Source of the DNA: Rhabditophanes sp. KR3021
Lineage: Eukaryota; Nematoda; Chromadorea; Rhabditida; Alloionematidae
Length of the DNA: 64,000 nt
Reading direction: 5' to 3'
Assembly: GCA_963281155.1 (NCBI GenBank)
Contig: CAUJLY010000001.1
Coordinates: forward strand, 6,944,001-7,008,000
Shown here: in pieces, positions 25,275-36,629 of the stretch
How positions within the stretch are numbered: the stretch's first letter is position 1
Layout: the number at the start of each line of letters is the position of its first letter
Program-made: the position numbers and the translations under genes
The notes under the pieces: model-generated
Seen by the model: the letters and a program-made list of their open reading frames with translations, nothing else
What the model was told of the DNA's origin: nothing
The model's database searches: none

Positions 25275-26007
25275 ATTAGTCTGCTTTTGACGTTGTTGAT
25301 CATAAATACTTTTTGTTAAATGTCTGGCTTTGATTTGGTGTGGAACTGGAAGATAAAAGATTGTCTTTGTGTTTTTGGTGATCTATCAATAAAAGTGATG
25401 TTTTGTTAAATTTTTTCTGTTGCTAAATAATCCGTTTTTCATTACAAATTATCTTTCAAAAATAAATTTAGACATTGAGACATTACATTAGCTGAGCTAA
25501 AGAATTTTTCAAAACATAAGACTACTGCTGAAGTAAATGCTTTTAGTAGAATTTAAACTAATTTATTCAAATTTTCAAAAAGTACAGTTTATCCTTCAAA
25601 TGGACTATAACTTCTGGAGGTTCTGTGAATTTTCAAACTGAAATGTTTGTTCAAAAGCTTCGTTTCCGCGTTCACCTGATGGTTTTATAATTCATTTAGT
25701 ATTTAAATCTTGCTTGGAAGATATACTATTTGTTAATGTTATACTTAAATTTATAATAGTATTACTCCTTGAGGCTTGAACAAAAATTCTGCTTATATTT
25801 AAAGGATGCTGTTTGTTTTAGCTACAATTATCGTTGAATATCTTTAATAATACCAGTGTCAATTGTCTAAGATTAATCTTGGCTTATTCCATTAATTTTA
25901 TGTTTTCAAACATGATACATAAAGCACAAATTTAGATATAATTAAATAAGTTTATTATTAAAATGTTAAAAAGCCATGAAATACAAAAGCATCGCGAAAC
26001 CATCAAC
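25275..26007. other. Spacer between eL29 and AIP1 (convergent)
   Basis: Contains both 3' ends. A 25-codon minus-strand stretch near 25610-25690 (GERGNEAFEQTFQFENSQ) looks protein-like but has no start, splice partner or known relative. Otherwise AT-rich with nothing seen. Confidence 0.45.
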
Positions 26008-27895
26008 TCAATGCTTGATATCCCACTGCTTGATATTAGAGTCCTGTCCGACACTCAACAAAGAACTATCACTGATCCAGGCAATGCCGTTAATTGAAGA
26101 CATCGTATGAGCTCCCTTAATAACTAAGGGATGTTCTCCAGTGTTTTGCATATCCCAAACCATTATATTAGTATCTAGGCCTCCTGTAGCGATGAATCTG
26201 TTGTTTGGAGACCAGGCAGCGCAATTAACTCGAGCTGTATGGAAGGTCCATTCTTTGTCAGAAGCAGATTCGAAAGTTGAGACTAAGTAGGGAACTACCT
26301 TTCTGGCAGCATCTGTAACGACCAAGTATTTTCCATCGCCACTGAAGGCAACAGACGTAATTGCTCCTGAATGAGGAAGAGCAGTAGTAGGTGTCAATTT
26401 GGAATCTCCAACTTCGAAAATTCTAACTTTGGCATCTTGAAAGCCGACAGCTATAGTCTTGCAATCAGGAGACATCGAAATACATGTAGCTTCAGCTCCT
26501 ACTTCATGTGAGACAACCTGGCTTCCCTGCTTAAAGTACATAATCGCTTTGTGTCCGGCCACAATAACAACGGATCCATCTTTTGAAGCAGCTAAACCAC
26601 GTGGTTGGCAGCACAATTTGTTTGAAAAAGATTGCCCCTCTTCGATTCCATCTCCAAGAGCTCTTTTAGTGTACGAGATTGCGTCATCCCATCCGACGGA
26701 AATCAAAGTACCATCTCCACAAATTGCCAATCCCGACACTTGACTTTTATGAACTTGTGGTGAAATTCTTTCCGACATTCCAGTTCCTACTTCCCATCTT
26801 GTGACATTTCCTTCGAAATCAGCTGTAAAGGCGTACTTTTTGTCATCAGACAAAGTTAAGGCTGTGATAGGTTTGTTATGCCCCTTAAGAGTTTTGTCTA
26901 AGGAACCAGTTTGTGGGTCGATGTAGTGCAGGAAACCAGCTAAGGACACTGAAATGATTGTGTTTTTCAACCAGACCACAGCTAATTGCTGATAGTCTAC
27001 GATATTTGGGAAGGTAATTACTTTGGAAAGAGCCATTTCAGCGACATCCCATATTTTGACTGTTTTGTCGCCGGATGCTGAAACGATTTTCTTGCCACAT
27101 GGCGACCAGCAAATTCCAAAGATCCCTCCCCCGTGAGATGTTTGTTTTGGGGTATTTGGGTCGATTAGGCATCCAATGGTCGTTCCATCCCCACCTTCGT
27201 AAATTACTAATTTGCCATCGGATCCAGCAGAAGCAAACCGACTTCCATCTTTGTTGTATCTGACGCATTGGGCAAAAGAAGTATGCTCTCTGAAAAGGGT
27301 CTTGAATTTGAATGGAGGACCTTCAAAGATGGCAACAGTATTATCTTCAGATCCAGAAATCAATCTAAAGGGTCTAGTGGGTCTGAAATCAATTGAAGTC
27401 ATAGGGCGTGACTGGCCAGATAAGTTTCCGTTTGAAGTGCCGGTGTCAAAGAGAAAGACATGCCCGAATCTTTCTCTTCCTTCTCCAACGACGGCAATTC
27501 TTTTGGAGTCGTCGTTCCAGGCAATATCTCTAATCGAGCCGCCAATGACAGGGTATTCCGACTTCAGGATATGTGTAGATTGGGTGGTGTCCCAGATACG
27601 AACCTTACCGGACTGATCTCCAGAAGCGATGTAATAGCCTGAGTTGGCAAATCTGGCAGCGGTTGTAAGAGTTGAATGTTCAGTATAGACGTCGCAGTCG
27701 GAGATGTCCTTAAATTAGATAAAATGAGCCATTATCAATAAAATAACTTACTCCAGCGTCTCTAATAAAAACAGAGTTTCCATTGCAATAGATGAATTTA
27801 GTGCCGTCAGGCGATCCAGACAATGAAAGAGGAAGGCCACGAGTAGTTCTAGGCAAACTGGGGAAAGTTTTTCCCTTAACGTATTCTTCAGACAT
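26008..27895 (-). CDS. unc-78: Actin-interacting protein 1 (AIP1/WDR1), double WD40 propeller
   Basis: Cofilin partner that promotes severing and capping of actin filaments; UNC-78 organises muscle thin filaments in C. elegans. Exons 27752-27895 and 26008-27708, 614 codons, matching the family length (about 610). Fourteen WD-type repeats are expected; clear ones include YIASGDQSGKVRIWDTT, the family hallmark RIAVVGEGRERFGHVF, AIFEGPPFKFKTLF, SASGDKTVKIWDV, RWEVGTG, ATGGLDTNIMVWDM and VGQDSNIKQWDI at the end. The start MSEEYVKGKTFPSLPRTTRG aligns with the normal N-terminus. C. elegans has two paralogues (unc-78 and aipl-1); I cannot say which this follows. Confidence 0.95.
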
Positions 27896-28540
27896 GTTTT
27901 AAGTTTCTATAAAGAGTGAGTTTAACACAAAATCAATGAAGTCAAGGGTATTTTGGTTGTTATTAACAATTATAAGATAATAAGACGTCACAAACAAGAA
28001 ACTAGTCAAATGGCAGCATACGATAAGAAGCAAGGCAATGGTTGCATCGATAAACATATTTATAAAAATGATCTAAACAAAGATTGATGTTCTCTAGCTG
28101 TGAATCGACCATAAAAATAGATAAGTATTTTGGTATAAGCAGTTGTCCAAAATCGTTGAGTCATTGTTGATCGTGGGAGAGAAGAGGAACCAACCAGTAC
28201 TATATGTCGAGTATAAGTGGCGTCTGTTCGAAACGATTACAATCTTTGTTTTTGAGGCTGTTTATCAAAAAGAGAAGTTAAACATTAATATTCCATCAAT
28301 CTAAGAACAGCTATCTTAAAATATTGTACACCTAATTTGCAACAAAAACAATTTATTAAAATACACATATAAATAGAATAAGACAAAAGTTTTGAGCTAT
28401 AAAATGTCAAAAATATATTAATTAACTTAAAATTATTATATTGAGTAATTATAAAATGAAGTAGAGAGATAAGAAGGCATTTTTCTTCACAGAAGAAAAT
28501 GGTATTCTTGGTTATTGAATTTACCATTATCATTTTACCG
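27896..28540. other. Spacer between AIP1 and the HNF4-like receptor
   Basis: AIP1 promoter region plus the receptor 3' UTR. No gene, RNA or repeat seen. Confidence 0.5.
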
Positions 28541-30447
28541 TCAAAATTGGCCATGCCCCTGCTGATTCCCTGGCAGCAGCGGCATTGAGGCTGAAGACGA
28601 AAAAGGCTCTCCAATACTTTCTCCTGACCCATTACCAACATGCCAAGACATCAAGTTAGGTATCTGAGCTATATGGTGTTGATAACTCAACTTCGACATA
28701 TCCATATCATGATAAGTCCTAAAATGATTTTGTCCAAAGTCAATTTTCATTTCCGGAAAGTAAGTTGCCTGACTCCCTTGAAGATGCTGGTGGTGGGTAG
28801 GTCCATTAGAAGCTTGTAAATTGGCAAATGCACCTCCTATGTCCCCAAATTGTTTGTCATGATGCTTATGAATCATTTGACCAATATTGCCGGTGATGTG
28901 TTCATTAAGGTAAGGAATCGGAGAAATATTCTGTTCGGGAGATGAGGTGCAGCCGGAATCTTGATTTGTAGAGGCATTATCATCTTGATCGGTTTGTTTG
29001 TCTTGATGTAGGATATATTCAGTAATGAGGGAATCCATCCTGGCAATGCCGATTAACGAAGACAGCAGGACATTTTCAACCACTGAAGATGCCAATACAC
29101 GCAGTGAAGATGAGATCGAAAAGACTAGGTCGCCAATGCGGGAGGGGTCGTTTATTTTGTTTTGGACGTATTCGGTTAAAGCTCGTAATACTTTCTTTTT
29201 GATGTCTAAGACACGTAGAGCTCCTTCTTTCGAAATTCCAGGAGCTGTGTTGTTGAAGAGAGCAGCTGCTTTAAGAGCCACGAATTCCACATCGTCAACT
29301 TGAAGTCTGAACATTTCATCCACACACTCCCTCATTATTCTTTCACAATCGTTTTTGTAAAAATTTCCGTGGTTAATATCGTCTGTCTTGTTGTCAATAA
29401 TACAATCATTCAGCAAAGTTAGATGTCCTTTATTAGCCATTGATCTAAAAGCGAGACAAAGCACCACATTTTGAGGAGCGAAATTCTTTAGCAAAACAAC
29501 TTTATCAGGATTTGACAGTTCAGCAAATGGGGCTAATGAAAAGGCCCAATTCAAAGTTAATTCTGTCGTTGCAGACAATGAAGTGAATATATCATTGACG
29601 GAAGCAACTCTGCCATCTTCTTTGTTGTTGATGTGTTCGGAGGTGAGAGAAAAATCAAATTCGTTCGTTTTTTTAATAACAGTGTCTCTCATATGTTTCA
29701 TTTTTCTTTCGAAGTGGAGTAGGGACATCAGGATTGATTTGGAACTAGACCAGTTTTGTTTGGTGCCATCGAATTCAGTTTGACTTAGACGGTGGATTAC
29801 TTGCAATGGGTTTGAAAAGGGATAAGGCGAAGAGGGTCTTGATGATTCATAAGGAGAAGCAAAATATGACATTCCTCCACCAATTTGAGAAGGTGGTGGA
29901 GTTTGATTATGATGATAATTGTTGCCGTTGAAGACCAAGGGAGTATAACGCATGCTTTTAGCTGGCGGAGATTCGGACTCAGTCTTGATACCTCCTTTGT
30001 ACGAGGAATTAGCTCTTTTTCCAATTAAGTCACGTTCGTTTTGGACGGCGTCTATCTTCATCCCAAAGTGAATGCATCGATCAAAGCGACATGCCCGACA
30101 ATTGGCACGAGATAACTTGTCTATTATACATTTTTTGTCAAAACGGCACGTGTACTTGTAGTTCCTTCTGATCGTTCGTCTGAAGAAACCCTAATAAATT
30201 AAGGATAAAGAAAGCACTAGTTGGGGGACTTACTTTGCACCCGTTGCACGACACCACTGAGTAGTGTTTACCCGCAGCTCGGTCATGGCAAATTGAACAT
30301 TCTAGTACCGAAGAATCATCCTGATTAATTTCCAACTTTGGTGAAATGTTGTGTGCTATAAAAGTCATTATTCGATTAACACCACCTCAACTTACTTCTG
30401 AAGATATCATTAATACCAATATTACAATCCATTCCAATATCGCCCAT
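28541..30447 (-). CDS. Supplementary nuclear receptor, HNF4-related nematode NHR
   Basis: Transcription factor of the HNF4-derived set expanded in nematodes. Exons 30396-30447, 30234-30355 and 28541-30190 give 607 codons. The zinc-finger domain starts at residue 37: CSICHDRAAGKHYSVVSC, P-box CNGCK, GFFRRTIRRNYKYTCRFD, CIIDKLSRANCRACRF, then GMKIDA. P-box CNGCK and the Arg-rich second finger are typical of this group. The ligand-binding domain spans about 230-470 (LTLNWAFSLAPFAELS, VVLLKNFAPQNVVLCLAFRSM, DVEFVALKAAALFN). A His/Gln-rich tail of about 150 residues follows, and the region between the domains is Ser/Pro-rich. The upstream gap has no obvious TATA box. Which C. elegans nhr it matches cannot be decided here. 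Confidence 0.87.
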
Positions 30448-31650
30448 GTTCTACAAAAATAAAAGTAAATAAAAAAGCCTCAAATATGCATTCAATTAAC
30501 GTCAAGCATCTCAACCAAAAAGGATGCTTTTATTGTCACGCTGCTTAAATGATAGTTGTAATTTGTTGTTCCTTATCACTAACTACAAACTAATACCAAC
30601 TAACAATAATAATGTGTATCAATTTAAAAGATATACCTACACCTAAATAAAATAGGTATCTAAACAACTCATCTGGATATGATGAAAGTCATCAACATCT
30701 AACTACAGCAATTTAATCTAGGAAAATCAATTAAGATACTACCATGAGATGTAATGTTCAAAAAACGTTGCAGCTTTAAGCCTAACCCCAAAGAAGAGAT
30801 GTCATTACTTTCTTTTTGGCTTGAAGGCCCTCCTATGCATCATGTAAAAAAGACGTGGCTAGGTGGTTTTTTTTGATACAAAAAAGTTACTTATTGTCAA
30901 AAAAAAGATGATGTTGGGGTGTTTTAAATCGCAAAAAAAGGGTAGATGTTTTGAAGGTAAAGATAATAAATAAGTTGAGAGCAGACGTTGCTGATCATTC
31001 AATAAAAATATTATAAATTGGGAATTTGCACACTTGATTACAGTTCGAATAATTAAGTAGTAGATAATGTAGAGAACATTCAAAAGAAATAAATCATCTT
31101 GCGTTTAGTTAGGTAATATCTTAGTTACAATTTTGACTAATCATTTGGAATACACGTATTTGGTCGTATTTGCGTATTTAACAAGCGGCGCGTTTTAGTC
31201 AGGTGTTTTTGGGTGCTTAAATATTTACAGTTTCAATGAATCCTATGTGAAAGGTGCAAAATTGAATGAATTTGTTAATTTTAAGAGATATGATAATGGA
31301 ACTTTTAATTAGATATACAATACTTATCACCGGTGTGTATGTTGCCTTTAAATCAGTTAACGGTGTCCCAGATCAAGAGAAAAAGTTACTTTAGTGATAA
31401 GAACAACTATTTAATTTTATTTACACGACCATCCAAAAAATAATAATTGTACACCTCTTTTTAATGTGAAGTTTCAATGAAAGCTATTTGACAATACAAT
31501 TTAAGGTGCGTGTGCACAAAATTTGATAGCTTTAAAGATACACGCTTCCTCTTACAACATTAAAATGTTATTCAAATAAATAAATGTGCGAGACAGGCAA
31601 AAATGAGATAGTTGCTAATTTAGAGATGATCTTTGATGTTTATTTGATTA
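30448..31650. other. Spacer upstream of the HNF4-like receptor
   Basis: 1.2 kb, AT-rich, presumably holding the receptor promoter and the 3' UTR of the C16orf89-like gene. No gene, RNA or mobile element seen. Confidence 0.5.
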
Positions 31651-33168
31651 TTATGATTTTTTGTATGCATAAGGATACATTTTCTTGTGCCCAAAGGATT
31701 CAGCGTTACAATAAAAGTGGGAGATGATAAGAACAATTAGAATTACAAATAAAATAATCATGAAAGCAATAAAATCATACGATGTTGACATTGCCTCCGG
31801 CCGAGCCATTTTAAATTCGCGTGGAAATCCTGAAACAGCAAATCAAATTAGTTAGAAATTAATTAAAGATTGAATGTTAGTAATTATACAATTTTTTATG
31901 TACCATTGTTTTTACATTAAATGTTTTATTAATTCAAATTTGATTACTATTTTTAAACACCTTCTTAAAAGTATTATAGTAATATGTATTTGATTAGTAG
32001 TATTAGTGTAAATGTTTTAAGTCTCACTCGTGGTAGGGCAAATGATATGTTACTCATATTTTTGTATTTTTATAATGCAATGGAAGTTACCCGAATCCAT
32101 GACCCATTTGATATACTCAAAAGCCTTAAAACGATCCTCAGCAGGAATTGTACCGATTGTGCCAGCTTGATCAGCCAAATGGTACTCGCGATATTTGTAT
32201 GGAGGTTCAAGTAACAGGCGAAGATATATTAAAAATGAATGCATTGCTAGTAAAGTTGATTGAGCTGAACAAGCTGTCTTGGTGGTAGTTTGCTCACCCA
32301 AACCTCTGTTTCTACTCAGGCCATAATTAGGCAAATTTTCTGGAATCTCTAAAGCAAAACAGCCTAAAGTAGGGTGTTGCCAAGACAGCAACGTTGACAG
32401 AATCGTCAAATCAGAAACTTCGAGAAAGCCCAATTGGCCGCAGGCTACAATACTAGCCATAAATTGATCACGCTCCTTTTTATTAAGCTTAATTAGACTT
32501 TTATAATGTTTCTTTTTGTAGCTATCGATTTCATCAATTAAGTTAGAACAAGCCTCGAGGGTATCTTCTTCAACGGGTCTTTCTAAATTGGAATCAAAAT
32601 AGGGAGTTTGTAGGTTGGCTCCATAATGAAAGTATTGTAAATGCTCACTTAATTCAAGCCCAATTGTCCCTTTGAATGTTGTTTTTGCCTTGAAACAAGA
32701 TGATGTAATGTTTGAGTATATTAACTCCAGGAAACACTTGTCATCTAACCAAAACTTCCACGCTTTTGATACTTGATTTCTATTTTCTAAATCTTTAACA
32801 GTCCATCTTAATCTTTCATCAGTTACCTTGTATTCAGGAAAATCAAAATAAAGCTTCGTTGTGATTAGGATGTTTTTTAAAGTTGAATTTTGTAATTGAA
32901 TTATATTCTTGGCTTTCTCTTGAATTTCTTCAATTCCTGCATAAATCTCTCCGCTATAGCCATTATTTTTGTATTTTTCCCTAAATTTGGTTAATTGCTG
33001 CTCCATTGTAATTAAAGTTAATAAATGTTCATTAGGTAGAGTGTTGTTTTTTTGGGTTGTTAATGAATCTATGTGGAATAAATAGCCGGAAAAGGCATTT
33101 AGGATCAGAGCTACTAGTCTAGCCTGTTGCCAAGTAAAGAAAACAATAGATGGAGCTATAACGGACAT
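31651..33168 (-). CDS. C16orf89/DUF4735-like secreted or membrane protein
   Basis: Exons 32091-33168 and 31651-31829 give 418 codons. A hydrophobic N-terminus (residues 1-30) could be a signal peptide. The core carries the pattern I associate with the C16orf89/UPF0764 family: RDQFMASIVACGQLGF followed by LSTLLSWQHPTLGCFA, with conserved Cys and Trp. The second exon, missed by simple ORF calling, adds a C-terminal membrane helix (DFIAFMIILFVILIVLIIS) and a short basic tail, so the protein is probably type I membrane-anchored; vertebrate C16orf89 is secreted. Role is unknown even in vertebrates (thyroid-enriched). It follows SmF on the same strand after about 200 bases, so it may be the last gene of an operon. 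Confidence 0.65.
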
Positions 33169-33371
33169 TATAACAAGTTGGAATAAGTCAATATATCTTA
33201 AAAGTTAAGGGACCATGAGGACTAAAACAAGGTTTTGGAAATTCGTTCTATCGTGGCATATTATTAATGAGATAAACACAAGAATAGTGAAATAATTTAT
33301 TACTCGATACCAAAGAACAAATTTTCGGATGACCAAAATTAAATTTATAAAACACAATTAATTGAAACCAT

Positions 33372-33698
33372 TCATTGGGCTGGCTCCGATATCCATAAGA
33401 TATTATTGCACCTAAGATAACTCAAATTAGACTATATTTTAAAATATATCAACAAACCTAATTAACACTTCTCCCAACTTTCCAGTACAAGCACCATCGA
33501 TAAATTCCTCGGTCTCGGCGATTTGAAGGTTCATGTAACTGTCTACCGAAACGAGAATACCTAAAAAGATGACATTAAACGTTGTATTTATTTGTTATAC
33601 TTGCCTCTGTATTCCATCCCCCACTTTAGACGAGCAACAATAGGCTTTCCAGTAAGACTGTTGAGGAATGGCTTAGGATTAATCAATTGAGAACTCAT
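33372..33698 (-). CDS. snr-5: Small nuclear ribonucleoprotein Sm F
   Basis: One of the seven Sm ring proteins of spliceosomal snRNPs. Exons 33605-33698, 33458-33560 and 33372-33411, 78 codons. Sm1 motif: [37 protein letters not shown] and the acidic loop AETEEFIDG; Sm2 begins GEVLIRCNNIL. The first intron begins with GC (AGAG|gcaagt), a GC-AG intron. The short last exon ends WISEPAQ, whereas other SmF proteins continue with an I-R-G-type end and an acidic tail, so either the Sm2 end has diverged or the last exon is misread. It lies 114 bases downstream of the UPF0057 gene, a typical worm operon distance. Confidence 0.9.
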
Positions 33699-33812
33699 AT
33701 TTAACAAATTCAGAATGTGAAGTGAATAGAAGTTTTTGAATTAGGTCGATGCTTTTTGTAGACGTCTCTCCAACGGGTTGGTAAAAAGTGTCGCAATGGG
33801 ATATTTAATAGT

Positions 33813-34128
33813 TTATGACCAGGCTAAGACTGATGCATGAATTAGGCCAGGAAAGTATAGACAAAGTGTTAAAAACAGGTTTAGTAATATTGCGCATGAT
33901 AAGCCACGACTTAGATATACTGAATATGGCTAAATTGTGGTTAAATTATGATTAAATGGATTATACTGAGTAATTACTTACTGGACAAAATATGGCTACA
34001 ATGGTGTTGCCGCAGCTTGCTAAACATCTAGATTTGGGTTCCCAATAAATTGAATCTGTTTCGATGATGTGAAGAGGACATGGTTCGTATTCATACGGCG
34101 GTTGAATGACATAAGGTTGTGTTGCCAT
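33813..34128 (-). CDS. UPF0057/PMP3-family small membrane protein
   Basis: Exons 33982-34128 and 33813-33929 join in frame to 87 codons; too short for simple ORF detection. A 35-residue Pro/Tyr-rich N-terminus (QPPYEYEPCP) precedes the two-helix UPF0057 core: GNTIVAIFCPPYSVYLSRG, then NLFLTLCLYFPGLIHASV. The PP...RG and FLTL..YFPG.IHA patterns match plant and yeast PMP3/RCI2 and worm UPF0057 proteins, which sit in the plasma membrane and affect membrane potential and salt tolerance. The family norm is about 55-60 residues, so the N-terminal arm is an extension. First gene of a likely operon with SmF. Confidence 0.85.
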
Positions 34129-34287
34129 GTTTGTTGTTGTTAATTAAAGAATGAATAAGTATGAGATGTTTGGAGGTGAATTTGAATATAATAATTTCAT
34201 TTATTTGTTAAGACGTAAATCAAATATTTGGGTAATAAAATGTTGTGATTTGATCAATTATCAAAATAACGTCACTAGTATTTGGGA

Positions 34288-34698
34288 ATGAATGTTTTAT
34301 GTTATTTTTTATTTTTTATTACTCTAAATTTGAAAGTCATGATTCATTGCCAAATGATGATAGCTGGCAATTTCTCACCTTGTGAAAAATCGTACCCGGA
34401 ATTCAAGGAAAATCTAGATTATGTGATCAGAGAATGGAATCAAAAGAATTCGAAAGACATCAAATGGTTTAAATTAAAGAAAATTAACTCTGCCCTTTGT
34501 CAGTCTGTTGCAGGAGTTAACTATATCTTCACTTTAATCCTAGGTCGAACAACTTGTCCTAAACAACAAATCCTTGCCCATCCCAATCAATCTTCGTGTA
34601 AAATGCTACTGAAAACAGTTAGAATCAAATACCGAGTTAACACAAACTTAAAAGGCAAACAGATTCGTTCTTTTCTGATGAATCAGTGTAAGCAATGA
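34288..34698 (+). CDS. Secreted cystatin-domain protein
   Basis: Cysteine-protease inhibitor fold. ATG at 34288 is followed by a 20-residue hydrophobic signal peptide (NVLCYFLFFITLNLKVMI). The body matches a type-2 cystatin: helix with LDYVIREWNQK, first hairpin QSVAG (QxVxG motif, about residues 72-76) in strand NYIFTLILGRTTC, and paired Cys. The second-hairpin PW dipeptide is not seen. Near the 3' end a splice (gtaagc at 34688, tttgcag at 34729-34735) would create TAG right after the Gln codon and trim three residues; either ending is possible. A second cystatin gene lies 380 bases downstream on the same strand. Secreted nematode cystatins can inhibit cathepsins and modulate hosts, but a free-living role is equally possible. 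Confidence 0.75.
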   Translation: MNVLCYFLFFITLNLKVMIHCQMMIAGNFSPCEKSYPEFKENLDYVIREWNQKNSKDIKWFKLKKINSALCQSVAGVNYIFTLILGRTTCPKQQILAHPNQSSCKMLLKTVRIKYRVNTNLKGKQIRSFLMNQCKQ

Positions 34699-35077
34699 TT
34701 GATATTTAATTTTTACTCACAATTTTGTTTTGCAGAGTGATCATGCGTGAAAGGTAGACAAATAACATCAATTTAATCGGCTTTTCTTTTTAATATTATG
34801 GATAAATATTTTGTCGCTATTTAATAAAGTTTATAAGTATTTTTAAGTGCAAGATAATTTTTGTTGATCACTAAGGGTAAGATATACCCTGTTAATTCCA
34901 AAAGTTCAGGATAATGAGTCAAGATAAAGATTGTTATGTTGCTTCGTGAGTGATTGAAACCGTAGTGACTTTATTAGGACATCATGTTTGTCACTTTTAG
35001 AAGTAGTATATAAGATTGCCTTAAATGTTAAAGAGGCACCATTACCACATCTGATTTACTAATACACTATTCTAATA
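34699..35077. other. Spacer between the two cystatin genes
   Basis: About 380 bases holding the 3' end of the first cystatin and the promoter of the second. Confidence 0.5.
35007..35014 (+). promoter_or_regulatory. TATA box of the repeat-bearing cystatin gene
   Basis: TATATAAG lies 64-71 bases upstream of the ATG at 35078, leaving room for a transcription start about 30 bases downstream. TATA boxes at this distance recur upstream of several secreted-protein genes in the right half of the window. Confidence 0.5.
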
Positions 35078-35914
35078 ATGAAGTTTGTTTTCTTGAATAT
35101 CACTGTCTTATGCTTGTACATTGGCCTGAGTTATTGTGCGCCTATTGAAAATGTTACTATAGTTCCTGATGCAAATTCAACAATTTTACCAGTTCAGGTT
35201 AAAACTGATATACCTACAATTGCTCCTATTGAAATTAATACAGATGCTCCAATCGAAATTAATACTGATGCCCCAATTGAAAATTGTACGGATGTTGCAA
35301 CAGATGCTCCGATTGAACTTATTACTGGAGCTCCAACGATTATTCCTATTGAAGTTAAAACTGATGCACCAACAGTTGCTCCAATAGAAGCCAACACCGA
35401 TGCATCAACAATTGACCATAGTCCTGAATCGACAGATTCGGTCGTTCCTACATCTTCAAATTCCACCGATTCAGACGAAGATTACACATTAGATCCAAAT
35501 GATTCAGACGAAGACCACACAATAGATCCAAATGATTCAGATGAAGATCACACAATAGATCCAAATGACAATAACAATCGTGAGCCAGTTAACACAACCA
35601 ATCCGGAAATCATTCCTTTTGCAATTCGTGCCGTTGCTTACTGGAACACCAACAACAATACAGGAACGAATTGGTTTCATTTCGTCGAAATAGTCAATGG
35701 AACAAAACAAGCTGTCGCTGGAATTGAATACAACTTAAATATTATGATTGAAGAGACAACCTGTGATAAATCAATTCCAATTGAGCTATCTGAGTCGTCT
35801 AATTGTACTGCATTAGAAAAAGGAAAGAAATACGATGTCTTGGCTAAAATTGAATACGCTCCTTGGGAGGAAAAAGAGGATTATGAAATTGAAAGCTTTG
35901 ATGAGATTAAGTGA
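35078..35914 (+). CDS. Secreted cystatin with long Thr/acidic repeat arm
   Basis: 278 codons, single exon. Signal peptide 1-20 (…LYIGLSYC|AP). Residues about 25-115 are repeats built on (D/N)APIE(I/V)(N/K)TDAP, Pro/Thr-rich with several N-glycosylation sites. Residues 131-163 are three exact-phase copies of an 11-residue unit, DSDEDxTxDPN, strongly acidic and potentially Ca-binding. The C-terminal ~100 residues are a cystatin domain with QAVAG at 211-215, a Cys pair and the second-hairpin PW at 262-263, so both inhibitory hairpins are present. The mucin-like arm in front of a cystatin is unusual; it could spread the inhibitor on a surface or bind ions. Start is fixed by the signal peptide and an upstream TATA box. 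Confidence 0.75.
   Translation: MKFVFLNITVLCLYIGLSYCAPIENVTIVPDANSTILPVQVKTDIPTIAPIEINTDAPIEINTDAPIENCTDVATDAPIELITGAPTIIPIEVKTDAPTVAPIEANTDASTIDHSPESTDSVVPTSSNSTDSDEDYTLDPNDSDEDHTIDPNDSDEDHTIDPNDNNNREPVNTTNPEIIPFAIRAVAYWNTNNNTGTNWFHFVEIVNGTKQAVAGIEYNLNIMIEETTCDKSIPIELSESSNCTALEKGKKYDVLAKIEYAPWEEKEDYEIESFDEIK
35468..35566 (+). repeat. Three 33-base in-frame repeats inside the cystatin gene
   Basis: Units at 35468-35500, 35501-35533 and 35534-35566, each starting gattcaga(c/t)gaaga, coding for DSDED plus (Y/H)T(L/I)DPN. Copies differ by only a few bases, so the expansion is recent. Confidence 0.9.
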
Positions 35915-36154
35915 TTCTAGTTTATTATTGCAATATTATATTTTGAATAAAGTTTAAATAATCATATCATATGGTTTATTTTTAATTACTAGTCCTATGC
36001 ACGGCTTCGCGCCATCACGTCTACTGTAATGCGCCTTCACTTTAAACATATTTTTTTATGCTACATTCATTTAAACAATTCGGCAACTTTTATATTTGTT
36101 TGACCAATTATAACGTGTTTAGAGATTTATAAAACAGTATTTAAATATTAAAGT

Positions 36155-36629
36155 TTATTTATAGTAGATAAAAAGAAAGTATTTATGGCAAATATTCCTT
36201 GAAACCACCACCCCAAAATGGAGTTTTTGATTGTTCTCCCAACTCTTCGTTTTTAGCAGTTCCAGATCTTTACTTTGAGTTTGCTTTGCACCTGCATCCT
36301 CAAACCATACACATCTTCTACCTTTCGTTAAAAATTGATTAAACGCAATGACGATTATCTCGTCATTTAGATGCCACAAATGACAGATAGTTTGTTCAGT
36401 ACCTTTGAAAAGACTTCAAACGAAAGCAATATTCCTGGTTTCAAAAGTGAAGTTTTCAACAGTAGATAGTTATAATAAAAGGGTGTCTCAACTAATTCGG
36501 AACTTTTAGTCAGATTTATAACTAACTTCTTTCTTCTTCGAGACATGGGCTACAAAAGGCTTCGGCTTCTTCTTTAAATTCAGTAATGGCGATGTTTCTT
36601 AAGGTATCTATATAATTGCTTAAAAAGAA
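36155..36629 (-). CDS. Fragment of an unrecognised gene, at least two exons
   Basis: Two coding-like exons join in frame: 36527-36629 (FFLSNYIDTLRNIAITEF, EEAEAFCSPCLEEERS) and 36155-36402 (TEQTICHLWHLNDEIIVIAF, CVWFEDAGAKQTQSKDLE), ending in TAA after YK. The intron 36403-36526 has donor gttagt and acceptor ttttcaaag. The 5' part is not clear: an ATG at 36672 could supply six residues, but only across a 25-base intron, too short to trust. So this may be a gene with a missed first exon or a decayed copy. There is a CxxC pair and no signal peptide or membrane helix. I do not recognise it. Confidence 0.45.
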
